Below are positions 1 through 10,378 of a DNA stretch of 64,000 nucleotides, one piece after another (position 1 is the stretch's first letter; each line of letters begins with the position of its first letter). The stretch is from Rhabdophis nuchalis (lineage: Eukaryota > Chordata > Lepidosauria > Squamata > Natricidae): positions 66,041,850 through 66,105,849 of the forward strand of contig CM077645.1 in NCBI GenBank assembly GCA_039707465.1, in the 5' to 3' direction. Below the pieces are notes generated by a model. The model had not been told where the DNA came from, searched no databases, and was given only the letters and a program-made list of their open reading frames with translations. Position numbers and translations under genes: made by a program.

Positions 1-165
1 TTGGGGTTTTAATTTGGTTTTAGCATAGGATTGTCTAATTTAATATGCTTTTAAATTTTGTATATTTTGTTTTATATGTCTTTAAATTCCTGTGCGCCGC
101 CCTGGGTCCCTCGTGGAGAAGGGCGGGATATAAATCGAATTAAAATAAATAAAAAATAAATAAAT
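1..165 (+). mobile_element. L2-type LINE 3' end
   Basis: This is the 3' untranslated end of an L2-type (CR1-superfamily) LINE, cut by the window edge. It shows the hairpin-like block 'gccctgggtccc' followed by 'gagaagggcgggatataaat' and an A-rich tail of AAATA units. The same block recurs at 17.4 kb on this strand and, reverse-complemented, at 3.4, 11.3 and 42.6 kb, so the assignment rests on internal repetition. There is no coding sequence here. Confidence 0.75.
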
Positions 166-219
166 TGATGCATATATTAACCCGGTAAAATGTAAAGTTC
201 CACTATCACAATTTTAGAG

Positions 220-749
220 CAGAGTTCTTCAATGTTTCTGGATCCGAAGGCAGGCAGCGGGGGTAAGAAGGGATGGTTCCACTTTAGCAGCTCGCAAGTG
301 AGAATATGCGCACCACTCCATTTGGGTGTGCATGACTGCAGGGCCGTCTGAACAGCATTATGGGCCCCGGGCAAAGCAGTGTACTGGGGCCCGTATGACA
401 GCTACTCACAGGAATAAAAGTGTAAGTGGTCGATAAAATGAAACATATATTTGCCTGTTAGTATTAATAAAAACATGCAGTAAAATGCAATAAATATTTT
501 GCTGTATTTATATGATACAAGGTGCAATGAAGGGTTAACATACACATGGGGGCCCCTATACTCATGGGCGACCACAGACAAGTGCCCATCAGGCCCATGC
601 AGTAAGACAGCCCTGCATGCCAGCCTGCTGCTCATTTAAATGGAATGTGTGCAGTCTTTCCCACCTGTTCACCAGCCATTTCTGCGGCTCAGATGCAAAC
701 CCCTCACGGATCATGAGTAGGTTGTGGCCCACAGGTTGGGGAACTCCTG
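220..749. mobile_element. Non-autonomous hAT element (outer, interrupted)
   Basis: The terminal inverted repeats are 'cagagttcttcaa' on the left and 'ggggaactcctg' on the right. They match after reverse complementing apart from one indel and a few changes. The flanking 8-mers are ttttagag (212-219) and ttttacag (750-757), 7 of 8 identical, which fits an aged hAT target-site duplication. A second hAT element (339-615) sits inside. There is no transposase ORF. The left terminus is the less certain end. Confidence 0.6.
339..615. mobile_element. Non-autonomous hAT element (inner)
   Basis: The ends are 'cagggccgtct' and 'agacagccctg', an inverted pair with one mismatch. The flanking 8-mers catgactg (331-338) and catgccag (616-623) agree at 6 of 8 positions. 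The interior holds mirrored 'ggggccc' blocks. It lies inside the older element at 220-749, so it inserted later. It is non-coding. Confidence 0.65.
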
Positions 750-757
750 TTTTACAG

Positions 758-1704
758 GATTGACATTTTATGTTATGGTGTAAAGGTGGAATATGAGAGT
801 GGACTGAGCAGAGTTGCAAACAAGTAATTTCAGTTTATGGATGAAGTTAAGTTTCCTTCTTAATCATTTAGTAGGCATGGCTGGTATCATTAGATTAATT
901 TACATATCACTGGGAATCCTTTCTGAGGTGATAACAGTGTTATGGGGGCTTTTCAGATTTATTTATTTATTTATTTATTTAAATAAGATGTGCAAAAGCC
1001 AGGTCAGGCCTGTTTGTGAAAAGGATCAGGAAATAGATTTGAATTAGGTACATTGCTTTTTCATGCTTAATAATTTAAATGTTTGTACCTTAAAATGAGC
1101 AAAATGCCTTGGAATAAATATGAGCTCAAAATATTGTAGGATGTTTTTCTTGGTACACTTAAAGCCTTGCCTGCATCAATATTTGAAAGATTTTGTTCAG
1201 AATTGCCATAGTTTTAGTGCCCGGGAACCATATAAGATCTCAAAACAATGACTCATATCTGTAGTTTCCATAAAAACAGATACATTTGTCATTTGTTAAC
1301 TTTTATATAAATTACGTATTATCAGATACTACAGACACAGTAACCTTTTAAACATTGCTCAGATTTATCAACTCGAAAATGGGGTTTAAAAAGACACACA
1401 CATTACTTGAAGGACGAGCATGTAAATTCACTGGAATTAATCACATTAGGCCATGGTATCTTGTCTTATGTATTTCTTTTTTTGTGGTAGGTTGTCTATG
1501 CATTTCTTCATCTGCCTAGTGGCTGAAATAAATAACCGAATGAAGATCTCGAAGTGCAACTTAAGAGGAAGGAGAAGTTGTATTGTGAAATGTCAATCAG
1601 ATCCTGGCTATGGTTACAGTCTCTAACCTGGATAGCTTTAATAAATCAGTTCATTTAAAATAATAATAATATGCTGTTTGCCTAATATGCCTAGAGTGCT
1701 GACA
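758..1704. other. AT-rich unique sequence
   Basis: I see no gene or recognisable repeat here beyond a short (TTTA)n run near 960-980. The small ORFs look random. Confidence 0.6.
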
Positions 1705-1712
1705 ATCTGGAT

Positions 1713-2532
1713 CTATGATGGCACAGGTGGCACACAGAGCCATTTCTGAGGGCATGCAAGGCGTTGCCGTGTCAGCTCCAGGGAAGACTCCTGAAGCCTC
1801 CAGAGGGGGAAAAATGTCCCAACGGCCAACCCAGAAATCTGTTCCCAACTTCCGGTTTGCATGTTGGGCTGTTTTTCGCCCTCCCCAGGGTCCTAGAAAG
1901 CCTCTAGAGCAGCGATGGAGAACCTATGGCATGGGTGCCAAAGGTGGCACGCGGAACCATTTTTTAGGGCACGCAAGGCATTGCCCTGTCAGCTCCAGCG
2001 CACATGTGTGCACTGGCCAGCTGGTTTAGGCCTTCTTTTGAGGCCGTTTTTCGCCCTCTGGAGGCTTCAGGGAAGCTCCTGAAGCCTCTGGAGGTGGGGA
2101 GGGAAGGCTGTTTTCACCCTCCCCAGGCTCTTAGAAAGCCTCTGGAGCCTGGGGAGGGTGAAAAAAGCGCGCCAAAACCAGGGGCACGTAGCATTATGGG
2201 TGTGGCACTCTCACGCACAACCCCCCTGTGCTCCCCCCGCTTTTGGCACACGAGCCAGAAAAGGTTAGCCATCACTGCTCTAGAGCCTGGGGAAGGAGAA
2301 AAATGGACCTATCGGGTCCTCTGGAAATAGGAAAACAGGCTGTTTCTGCCTTCGGTGGGCCTCCAGTGCCCTCCCCAGGCTCCTAGAGAACTTTGTGCAC
2401 ATGCGCAAGGGAGTGGGGGGAGTCACATACGCATGTGTGTGGGGGCATTAAATTATGTGGGTGGGCATGCAAGTGCACACGATAATGTGTGCATGCTTTT
2501 GGCACCAAGGCGAAAAAGGTTCAACATCACTG
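1713..2532. mobile_element. Non-autonomous hAT element (outer, interrupted)
   Basis: The left end is eroded ('ctatgatggcacaggtgg'); the right end 'aacatcactg' is intact. Flanking 8-mers atctggat (1705-1712) and atctagat (2533-2540) match at 7 of 8. The interior repeats 'ggcacgcaaggc' and 'ctggggaggg' style segments typical of these GC-richer elements. A younger relative (1910-2277) is inserted inside it. The ORFs here arise from GC content and are not transposase. Confidence 0.65.
1910..2277. mobile_element. Non-autonomous hAT element nested in its own family
   Basis: The inverted ends are 'cagcgatgg' and 'ccatcactg', with a perfect 8-bp duplication CTCTAGAG at 1902-1909 and 2278-2285. The body resembles the flanking outer element (shared 'gggcacgcaaggcattgcc'-like and 'cctctggaggcttcagg'-like segments), so a member of the family jumped into another member. 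The 368-bp length and the absence of a transposase frame mark it as a MITE-like derivative. Confidence 0.8.
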
Positions 2533-2540
2533 ATCTAGAT

Positions 2541-2634
2541 CAAGGGTGGGCAACCTTAGGATCTGTGGACTTAAACTCTCAGAATTCCTGAGCCAGCATG
2601 TCAATAGGTCACAAACAGCCTTTCCCCAATCCTG
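2541..2634. mobile_element. Short hAT element (half of a palindromic family)
   Basis: It is bounded by perfect ATCTAGAT 8-mers at 2533-2540 and 2635-2642. Its left half ('gtggacttaaactctcag' and following) matches the left half of the palindromic element at 19223-19368. It abuts the right end of the 1713-2532 element, so the same octamer serves as a target duplication for both insertions. Confidence 0.7.
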
Positions 2635-2642
2635 ATCTAGAT

Positions 2643-3078
2643 CCAAGAAAGAACTAATCATGTTTGGATTCACCAATCAGCATTTTTTTAAAAAAATATT
2701 TGGCTTCCTTTGGGATTTTAGAACCAAATTACATGTTCTGTTACTAAACTTTAACATAGTTGGTTTTTGTTTGAAAAAAATATTTTGTAAAAGGTAAGTT
2801 GATGCAACCAGTAAGGGAAAAGTTTAAGTTAATCCTTTCTCTCTCTGGTCTTCTGCAGTAGCTCTTCAATTAGAAAAGGAGTGTTAATGATTAGTGAATG
2901 TAGCATGACTTCATTTGCCTGATTTTTTTTTCAAAAGGATGGTAACGAGGGGAAATGCTACCGTTCAACTGATGATAGGAAGATTTTTTATGTTTTATTT
3001 TTTTTAGCATTTGGGGTCCATTTTTGCTCCCAGGAGGGTTTCCACAAATTGGGGGGGGGGGGTTGCTGCTGCGAAAGA
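2643..3078. other. Unique sequence
   Basis: No gene or clear repeat is seen apart from short homopolymer runs. Confidence 0.5.
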
Positions 3079-3178
3079 AAGAAACAGGGAGGGAGGGAAG
3101 GGAGAAAAAAGGGAGGGAAGGGAGAAAGAAAGAAAGAAAGAAAGAAAGAAGGAAGGAAGGAAGGAAGGAAGGAAGGAA

Positions 3179-3227
<49 letters not shown>

Positions 3228-3240
3228 GAAAGGAAAGGGA
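3079..3240. repeat. Purine microsatellite (GAAA)n(GGAA)n(GAAA)n
   Basis: All-purine run on the + strand with a GGAA block framed by GAAA blocks. It creates several spurious Lys/Glu/Arg and Phe/Leu/Ser ORFs in both directions. A uniform purine strand can adopt triplex DNA, but no function is shown. Confidence 0.95.
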
Positions 3241-3297
3241 GGATGGACCACAAACCTGTCACTAGACACAGCTTCAGAGAATACCATGAAAAAGCAC

Positions 3298-3360
3298 AGC
3301 AATTCAGGGCTGGAAGGGACCTGGAGGTCATCTAGTCCAACCCCCTGCTCCAGCAGGACA
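3298..3360 (-). mobile_element. CR1 LINE 3'-terminal fragment
   Basis: Reverse-complemented, this reads 'gggggttggactagatgacc' and continues with 'ccttccagccctg', the characteristic CR1 3' terminus. The same motif ends the CR1 copies at 7.4, 31.8 and 50.5 kb. It is severely 5'-truncated. Confidence 0.75.
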
Positions 3361-4015
3361 TTGTTTGTTTGTTTGTTTGTTTGTTTGTTTGTTTTTTATG
3401 CTGCCCTACTCCCAAAGGACCCAGGGTGGTGTACAGCCAAAATAAAACAGATATATAAAAGTTAAAAACAATTTTAAAACGTATTATATAATTTGGCCCC
3501 TAATAAGATTAAAAACCAACAAACCCCAATTAAAATTAATAAAATTTGTATTTACGCCAGCCTGGCTTGTTGAAAAAGAAAGGTTTTGAGAGCACAGCGG
3601 AAGGTGCGTAGGTCAGGGATTATTCGTAACTCTGGGGGCAATTCGTTCCAGAGAACAGATGCTCCCACAGAGAAGGCTCTCACCCTGGGTGTCGCCAGTT
3701 GACATTGTTTAGCCGACAGCATCATGAGGAGACCCTCACTATGGGAGTATACTGGCCGCTGGGAGACTCTCAGTGGCAGAAGGTGATCTCATAGGTATGC
3801 AGATCCTAAGCCATGGAGCGCTTTAAAGAAGGTAACCAATACCTTGAATTGCACCCGGAAAACTACCGGAAGCCAGTGTAGCTCATGCAGGATGAGTGTT
3901 ACATGGGAGCGTCACATCGGCCCCATAATTACCCACGGGGCCGCATTCTGGACCAGTTGGAGCCTCTGGGTGCTCTTCAAGGGGAGCCCCATGTAGAGAG
4001 CATTACAGTAGTTAA
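3361..4015 (-). mobile_element. L2-type LINE, 3' fragment
   Basis: After a (TTTG)n run comes the L2 3' block on the minus strand ('cccagggtggtgtacagcc'), then the decayed C-terminal part of ORF2. Segments such as 'ccatggagcgctttaaaga', 'gccgcattctggacca' and 'gagccccatgtagagag' also occur in the L2 copies at 11.7 and 45.7 kb. It is 5'-truncated near 4015 and has no open frame. Confidence 0.8.
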
Positions 4016-4029
4016 ATTGTTACATTGTT

Positions 4030-4154
4030 AAAGTGAGTTTCTGTCCTTTGACCCCCCAGCCACATAACTACATAGCCATGCCCACCCAGTTACATGACCC
4101 CTACGAAGCCATGCCCCCGAACCCAATAGGAATTTTTTTTAGATTTCACCACTG
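4030..4154. mobile_element. hAT element relic (right part)
   Basis: The right terminus 'atttcaccactg' and the internal 'catgcccacccagttacatg' resemble the right part of the element at 38812-39590. No left end is found; the preceding L2 fragment may replace it. Confidence 0.4.
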
Positions 4155-4159
4155 GATGG

Positions 4160-5817
4160 TATCTATCTGTATTTACCTTAAATAGATGTGTAAGAAGTGT
4201 TTTTCACAAAACATACAACTAGCATCCCATCAGACCTGTGTGGATATTATACAATAGACAAAAGACCCATAAGCCAGACACAACACATCAGCTGATGACT
4301 GTTATTCAGTTATTCCAAAGAAAGATGAAGTTTATCCCATTTTCTCCAATAAGAAACCACAATCCATTGTGTGACCCGTGGTAAATTATTGCCTACCGTC
4401 TAAGACCCTTTCCTAATAAATTACCCTCATGGAAATTCAGGCTCAGAGAAAAATATCTCTAGGGTTGTGCAATATATAGCAACATGACACTTCTTTAGGT
4501 TCCAGTGGGTACAGTTGAGAAAGTAAAGATCATGGTTCATAGCTTCTTGGAAAACTATTAGGAACATAAAATAGAAAAAAGAAGCTTTATTGCTATGCTC
4601 CGCTGGTTGTTCCATATTCCGATTCAAATGCACAGAAGAAAAGAGAGAAGAGGGAATAGATAGGGGAAACTAAAAAAAAAAGACTATATGAAATATTCAA
4701 ATCACATTTTTCTTCCCTGTGACAGGGAGTGTCAGTGAAACTGGAAACATGTTATTAGAAAAGCAAAAAATAGAAGAGGAAAATGTTTTATGTAAAAAGA
4801 AAGTATAGGCTTGGGGATAAAGTTACTTTATAGCACAGTGACTTGATTAAATAGCTACAGAAATGTAAAGCAGGCAAAAAAGAAAGAAAATAATAATTCT
4901 TAAAAGAACACAGTGATCTGAATAATCATGGGGCCTCACTACAATTGTTCTCTTTTAACATCGTGGAGTACTTTATTCTACTTGGAAGAATATTCAATAA
5001 TTAGATTTCATTTTCTGATCAAAAGCAAAGTAGTTTGAACCCATCTCCTCTCTACATGAAGCTACTTTTCTCCAGACTGCCACTGAGGAAGAGCAGTTTC
5101 TAAAGTTATAATGGAAGATGGAGGATGGAGGTGAACATTATGAAAAGCACTTATTTTCATGGCTTCCAAACAACAGTCATCAGGAAAGTATCGTCATCTT
5201 ACAGTGGGTATATAAGATACCTACTTATTTCTGCAGAGCTGATAGAATGGCTTTGTCTCCCATTTCCCTCTGCTAAACCAAATGCAGACTTAATGCTCTT
5301 TTATGTGTAACAGCTTATTTGTTAATAATAGGGGTGATGAAAAAATTATGGTTCCAAATTTGCCAGATCACTTCAATTGTTTATGTGGTTTCTGTTCAGA
5401 ATTATACTACAAAAATATCTGAAATTACTAGGAGGAGATTTAACTGCCAATATAGCAATCTACATACAACTAAAATGCTTGTTGTTATGATCTCTAACTG
5501 AACAAAACAGTGCACCATAAGACAACAGTTTTTGAACAAAGATACCACAGAGGGCTAATTTACAGCATGTGTCCAAGAGGTGGGACCCATGACACCTGAG
5601 GGAAAGAAATTTGGGGAGGTTATGACTGTTTCAGTGTTACTAGCTGCTGTAGCATCACATGATCTTTATTTTAAACATTTTGTGAGTTTTCCAGCAGTTC
5701 TCGCAATTCTGCACTTCTCCCCACCCCCCGCCCCATTAAGAGTCACTTGTATCTTTGTTGGGAAGGGTGATAAATGATATCTATATACCATTCAATTCAT
5801 ACCATTCATAAAATTCA
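4160..5817. other. Unique sequence
   Basis: No host gene or recognisable repeat is seen. Short ORFs near 5.1-5.8 kb show no domain or repetition that would support coding. Confidence 0.5.
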
Positions 5818-5827
5818 ATACCATTCA

Positions 5828-5893
5828 TTCACGGTGGCTCAGTAGCTAAGACGCTGAGCTTGTCGATCAGAAAGGTTGGCAGTTTGGTGGTTT
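5828..5893 (+). mobile_element. tRNA-derived SINE, 5' part (split by retrovirus)
   Basis: This is the tRNA-like head of a squamate SINE, with an A-box-like segment 'ggtggctcagtagc' at 5833. The SINE resumes after the provirus at 10855 and ends before 11151. The whole SINE is bounded by a 10-bp duplication ATACCATTCA (5818-5827 and 11151-11160). The RNA polymerase III B box (GGTTTGAATCC when both sides are read together) is cut by the provirus. Family name not assigned. Confidence 0.8.
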
Positions 5894-6369
5894 TGTGGCA
5901 GAGGGGCCAGGGACCCCAATTCCTGGACCCTGGGTCAACCCTGACCCCTAGGGATATTTGCCCGCTTGCCCTTTGGACAGCGTGGCCAAGATGTGTGGGT
6001 GTACTTCTCTGTTCTTAAAAGTTGTGAAAATATTACAAATACTGCTGGATGGCAAGAGGAAGTAACTGGGGGAGAAGGGGAGGTGTAAACCCTATATGGG
6101 AAATACAGCTGACATGTGTTAATTTTTGCTATTAACTTCTGTTTCTGTACTATTCCAAAGTTAACTTCTGCTTTTATCCATATGTGTTTCTGTATTAAGG
6201 ACGACGGTATAAAACTAACTCCTTGGGCGTTGCCCAGGCAGTTCAGTCTTCAGTGCGAGAGCACTCTGAACTCTTGACATGTCAATAAATCCTGTTTCTC
6301 TACTACCTTCGTGGTCTCTCGTTCCTTCGTTAGAACCAGTCTGTGGTGAGCCTGGTTTTTGCCGCTACA
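5894..6369 (+). mobile_element. 5' LTR of the provirus
   Basis: It begins TGTGGCAG and ends GCTACA. TATA box 'tataaaa' at 6208-6214 and polyadenylation signal AATAAA at 6284-6289, about 70 bp apart, so the R region is short and transcription should start near 6238. It differs from the 3' LTR at about two positions by eye (about 99.6% identity), which implies recent integration or later gene conversion. Confidence 0.92.
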
Positions 6370-6373
6370 TTTC

Positions 6374-6391
6374 TGGTTCCCTGACCGGGAA
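6374..6391 (+). promoter_or_regulatory. Primer-binding site, tRNA-Glu type
   Basis: TGGTTCCCTGACCGGGAA starts four bases after the LTR end. It is the complement of the 3' end of vertebrate tRNA-Glu with CCA added, and the match continues a few bases further. Reverse transcription would therefore have been primed by tRNA-Glu, as in ERV-E type elements. Confidence 0.85.
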
Positions 6392-7063
6392 TCGAGGGGT
6401 CGTTGGGACCCTCTGGGGTGCTCACCCCGGTGCTGGGACGCTCCCAGCTGGAGGGAATTTCCCAGGCGCCAACGGACCATTTTGTTCCAAGGGACTTCCC
6501 CCTGGCTGAGGAGACTCTCGAGCACCAGCGGCTGACAACCCCAAGAACCACTTGAGAAGGACCAGAGACCAGGATCTCTCCAGCCGGCCGGCCGAGGACG
6601 AGAAAGCCCTGCAGGCAAGTATAGTGGGACCCCTGAGTAAGATATTTTTCCGGCGAAAGGAAAGCCGATGCCTGGCTGACGAGCCGGACGCCCCGGACAG
6701 TAAACCCGACCGATCGCTCGGTCGGAGGCGAGTCTTGATTACCCTCGCTTCGGGTCAATACCACCCGGACTCCTGGGAGGAGCCGGAGGCAAACGCTAAT
6801 CCCGTTTCGCTTTAAGGTGAAGGATAGGTATTGACAGGGGAGGACTGTCTGTGCGAAAGTGTAGTTTGTTCTGAAGGCTGCTACGTTTCCCTACGGTGAC
6901 CGTGAGTTCCGGCACCCTGGGCTAGCGGCTCGTGTGTACTCGTGTGTACTCGTGTGTACTTGTGAATGTGTGTGGTTGGCATCCGCAGTTCCCAGAGGAG
7001 ACCGTGAAAATCCGGGTCCCTGGGTCGGGTGTATACGTGTCTGTCTGGTGCCCCAGGTGGACC
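6392..7063 (+). other. Retroviral leader
   Basis: Untranslated leader between the primer-binding site and the gag start. It is GC-richer than the rest of the element and holds a threefold 'cgtgtgtact' tandem repeat near 6931-6960. Several short frames are open here but lack recognisable domains. The packaging signal would be expected in this interval; no structure was computed. Confidence 0.6.
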
Positions 7064-7186
7064 ATGGGAGGGGAAAACTCCAAGCCTGACACACCCCTAC
7101 AGTGCATGTTGACTCACTTTAAGGCGGCTTATCAGTCGCAGGACTATGGCATTGAATGGAGCAGATGCAAGCTCCGGGCATTTTGA
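7064..7186 (+). pseudogene. gag remnant (matrix N-terminus only)
   Basis: An ATG in good context ('accatgggag') opens a 40-codon frame beginning MGGENS. The glycine at position 2 is the expected myristoylation site of a retroviral matrix protein. The frame stops at 7184-7186, where the sequence changes to integrase-like coding, so most of matrix and all of capsid, nucleocapsid, protease and RT are lost by deletion. Confidence 0.65.
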
Positions 7187-7280
7187 CAGCCCTTTTGGCT
7201 GTACGCTGTGCTCTCTCCAAATCCTTAGGGGTCTCCCCCTTCGAGTTACTCTTTGGCCGTGTGCCCAACCTTGTAGCAGC
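7187..7280 (+). pseudogene. Integrase fragment A
   Basis: In one frame this stretch reads an integrase core-end motif ending SPFELLFGRVPNL, typical of gammaretrovirus-like integrases. It is fused directly to the gag remnant and runs into the CR1 fragment. A second, more diverged version of the same motif lies at about 8422-8451. Confidence 0.6.
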
Positions 7281-7437
7281 TTGCCTCCAGAGGTTGTGAA
7301 TGCCCCAACCCTGGAAGCCTTTAAGGAGAGGTTGGATGGCCACTTGTCTGAAATGGTATAGGGTTTCCTGCCTAAGCAGGGGGTTGGACTAGAAGACCTC
7401 TAAGGTCCCTTCCAACTCTGGTATTGTATTGTATTAT
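7275..7437 (+). mobile_element. CR1 LINE 3' fragment inside the provirus
   Basis: It matches the 3' end of the CR1 at 31.8-33.5 kb: the segment encoding LPPEVVNAPTLE, then 'gggggttggactagaagacc', ending in ATTGT-type repeats ('gtattgtattgtatt'). It lies between two nearly identical LTRs, so it was probably already part of the element when that copy integrated. Confidence 0.85.
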
Positions 7438-7899
7438 CTTAACAAAGAGGAAACCTTCATAAGTAGACCTCTGAAAATCTATACATGTATGTGGCATGGA
7501 GTGCAGAGCTTCACCAGAGGTTACTTGCTGAAAAATAGATTATAGCATTGGTTGGCACATTAAATTAGCTATGAGAGGAATGCCCCTTTCAATATTTAGT
7601 AATCATTTTAAGCATTTTATTGTTGATTGCGGCTGTAGCAGCCAAAATAGAACAGTCCTACCATAACCTTTTAAGTAGTCTTCATCTATTAGTGGACTGG
7701 TTAAAATAGTAGTGGAAAAAAGGAGCCCTTTGGTTGGACACAGGAACAAGAACAGGCATTTTAAAATTTAAAGTAAGAATAACTTACCAACTTTGAGAAA
7801 ACTTTTCAATTTGTAAGCCGGTGGAAAAGGCAACACAGCTCTGGAAGTCCAGACTCAAGAAAAGGGGAAGTGGCAACATCCCCGAAAGTTAGAGAAAGT
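7438..7899 (+). other. Provirus interior, unassigned
   Basis: Decayed sequence between the CR1 fragment and the RNase H relic. No motif was recognised; it may be eroded pol. Confidence 0.4.
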
Positions 7900-8310
7900 T
7901 AGCAAAAGGGAGGGGCACTTTGCCCTAAAATCCCTGATGCAATCGCTCTTCTGATCAAGGAAGCTGATAAATTGACTTTTGGGCAGCCAATTACTATATT
8001 TACTAGTCATGCAATTCAGGGAGTATTAGAAACAAAGAGCATTAGTGTTCAAGTAGCAGAGTAGTGGGCTTTAATACGAGCACTAGAAAGGGCACAGAAT
8101 GAAAGTATAAACATTTGGACTGATTCTAAATATGCAATCCTCACATTACATGTCCATGCTGAAAGAGGGCTCTTGATAGCCTTCTTTTAAGGAAGAGCAA
8201 CTAGTGTGCTTGCTCAGGGAAATTAAAGATTCTATATGAGGGAATCTGCATAATTTCTCCAAGCTGGATGGTCGGATCCAGCAGAAAAGGGAACATGTCA
8301 GTGACCTGGG
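7900..8310 (+). pseudogene. pol relic: RT connection and RNase H
   Basis: Conceptual reading gives a connection-domain segment (KEADKLTFGQP) followed by an RNase H motif with NIWTDSKYA. The frame is broken by TAG just after the 'VAE' preceding the second RNase H helix, and by TAA and TGA further on. The pattern matches class-I retroviral pol. There is no active-site RT domain. Confidence 0.65.
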
Positions 8311-8760
8311 ATGATCCTACTCAAGGACAAAGTGTGTCTTGAAACTCACCTTGAATGGGTGAATGCATTGTCACTGGCACTTTGGTCTGTGCGATGCACT
8401 CTGAAGGAGGGAATGTGGTTATCTCCTTTTGAAATGATGTTTGGGAGGCCAACAGTAGTAAGTGCTAATTTGAAAAATCACATATGGCACCTAGTCAATT
8501 AGGGGCCTCATGGGTGAACCAAATGGTGAGTGAATTAAAGCAACAAATACAAGGAATCCAAAAATATGGTGTGTCCCTCAGTCCACCATGTCTAGTCACC
8601 CCTAGTCATAATATTTAGGTGGCAAACAGATTATGGGTAAAACAGTGGAAAGCAGACAATTTGAAACCTAGGTGGAAGGGCCCACTTGCAATATTGTGAG
8701 GCAGACCAGGTTGAGGCCCAATATCTAGTGCTTGAAGAAGTGCCCCCTATAACTGTCCTA
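8311..8760 (+). pseudogene. Integrase fragment B (C-terminal part)
   Basis: It contains the motif SPFEMMFGRP near 8422-8451, then, after stops and frameshifts, a KPRWKGP-type segment near 8660-8690 typical of the integrase C-terminal domain. It partly duplicates the region covered by fragment A but is clearly diverged from it, which argues that the provirus is a mosaic. Confidence 0.65.
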
Positions 8761-8899
8761 CCGGCAATGGGCAGGCTACATACGGGGCAGAAGAGGCCCT
8801 ACTGAAATCACTCCTGGAAGCTGATTTCTCAACGTACGGCTGAAGATTTGGAGGAGAAAGACAACATTCTATTTATTAGATATAAAACATATTAGAAAG

Positions 8900-10345
8900 T
8901 TCGAGCACCTATCAGGGAAAGGCAAGCCAAGTATTCATAGTCATAACTGCATTATCTCTTGCTTTAGTGACTGTGCTTGCCATTATTGTGCTTTGCTATA
9001 TTGGATATTCATTCTTTTGGGATTGCCTCTTCTTTGGAAAGACGGGTGCTGTGTCTTTGAGAAACCAGGGAGTGGACTCTCTGTAGTACTGTGGTAGTCC
9101 TAGGACTCTTGACATTGTATGTTACGAACAAGAGGTGGTTTTGTGGAATGCCTAAGACTGATATTGCCCTTACCCAAATCATAAATAACCCCCGCCTTCT
9201 CCCTAATGTGGTAGGTTAAGAGAGTTGTGTTTGGCGACGTTTTGTTAAAGGACAATTATTGGCTTTGGCTGTTATTGGCAAAGGGCCTGTTAAATGACAA
9301 GGTCCTGAATATTAGTTCCCAATGTTGTGTGGATGCCCGAATGACCCCCTTGCCCTCAAAGGAGGTTCTGAGGATGTTGAGAACCCCAAGGACCAGGGCG
9401 GGATCAGGTCGCAGGGTGTGGACGCTTTGGGACAGGTCCGTTCCCGCAAAAGGTGCATCGTCTATGCATGGGAAGGGAATGGTAGGCCAAACCCAAGATC
9501 AAAGGTCAAGCATTTGACCATCCCGGTACCAATTGGGAAAGGGTAGCTATATGTTAAAAATATTGGGACTGGGTCCAGTCTGACCCTGCCCTGAGTCAAA
9601 ATTGTTGAGGGTGTTTGTCTACTGGCCCTTCATCTTACAATGCTATTCCAAGCAAGCCAGTTCTGTGGGGAGGGCCACAATACTCCTTGAAAGGGATGGT
9701 AGATGGAGAACTAAGCCAACTTGACTTTTATAATGCATTCGAAGGGATGGGGATGAGCTGCCTCCCCATTGTTAGCCCTAGAGCTGTTGGTGTAGAAATT
9801 TTAGAGTCACCTTCCTGGTGATTTACGGGCTTGATGGAATCATCAGGCTACAGGCAGTACTTGACCTCGCTGGTCAAAGGCGGGACAAATCTCTGGATAT
9901 TTTGTCGGAAGCCATGGGTAAACTGAGGACTGCGGTCCATCAGAATGGACTAGCACTGGACTATATTGTGGTCAAGGAATGTGGGGTTTGTGGTAAGTTT
10001 TATATTTCTAATTGTTTTCTCCAAATGGATGAGACAGGAAAAGCCATTAAACAACTAACCATTGATGTGTGGCAGTTTTGTTGGCCAGGAGGAATCTCGC
10101 CTCTGCCTTTGACTCCTGGTTCCCCAACTTGCCAGGCCTCCAGGCCATGGTCACTCTCATTGGGCTTATTGCTGCAGGCTGTGTCATTCTCCCTTATATC
10201 CTCCCTATTTTTATATGAACCATTTCAAACACTGTTTCCTTACTGGTAGAGAAGAATGCTACGGCTAGGGCAATGGCTATATGGGAATATATAGTCTTGG
10301 CTACAGAAAATCTAAAGTCTAACATTTGTGAAACTCCACTGTAAT
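8900..10345 (+). pseudogene. env relic
   Basis: Position between pol and the polypurine tract, plus a recognisable transmembrane-subunit segment at about 9880-10075 (heptad region, conserved alanine-leucine-aspartate stretch, then a cysteine motif with the last expected cysteine lost). A hydrophobic segment near 10140-10230 would be the membrane anchor. There are many stops and frameshifts, and the surface subunit is not recognisable. No functional envelope is encoded. Confidence 0.6.
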
Positions 10346-10367
10346 CTTTTGATTATGGTGGACTTCC

Positions 10368-10378
10368 AAAGGGGGGAA
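10368..10378 (+). promoter_or_regulatory. Polypurine tract
   Basis: AAAGGGGGGAA lies immediately upstream of the 3' LTR, the standard plus-strand priming site of retroviruses. Confidence 0.85.

Noticed and set aside
2891..3465. Lys/Glu/Arg-rich and Phe/Leu/Ser-rich frames up to 146 codons
   Set aside because: Artefact of the GAAA/GGAA microsatellite; alternative frames of one repeat.
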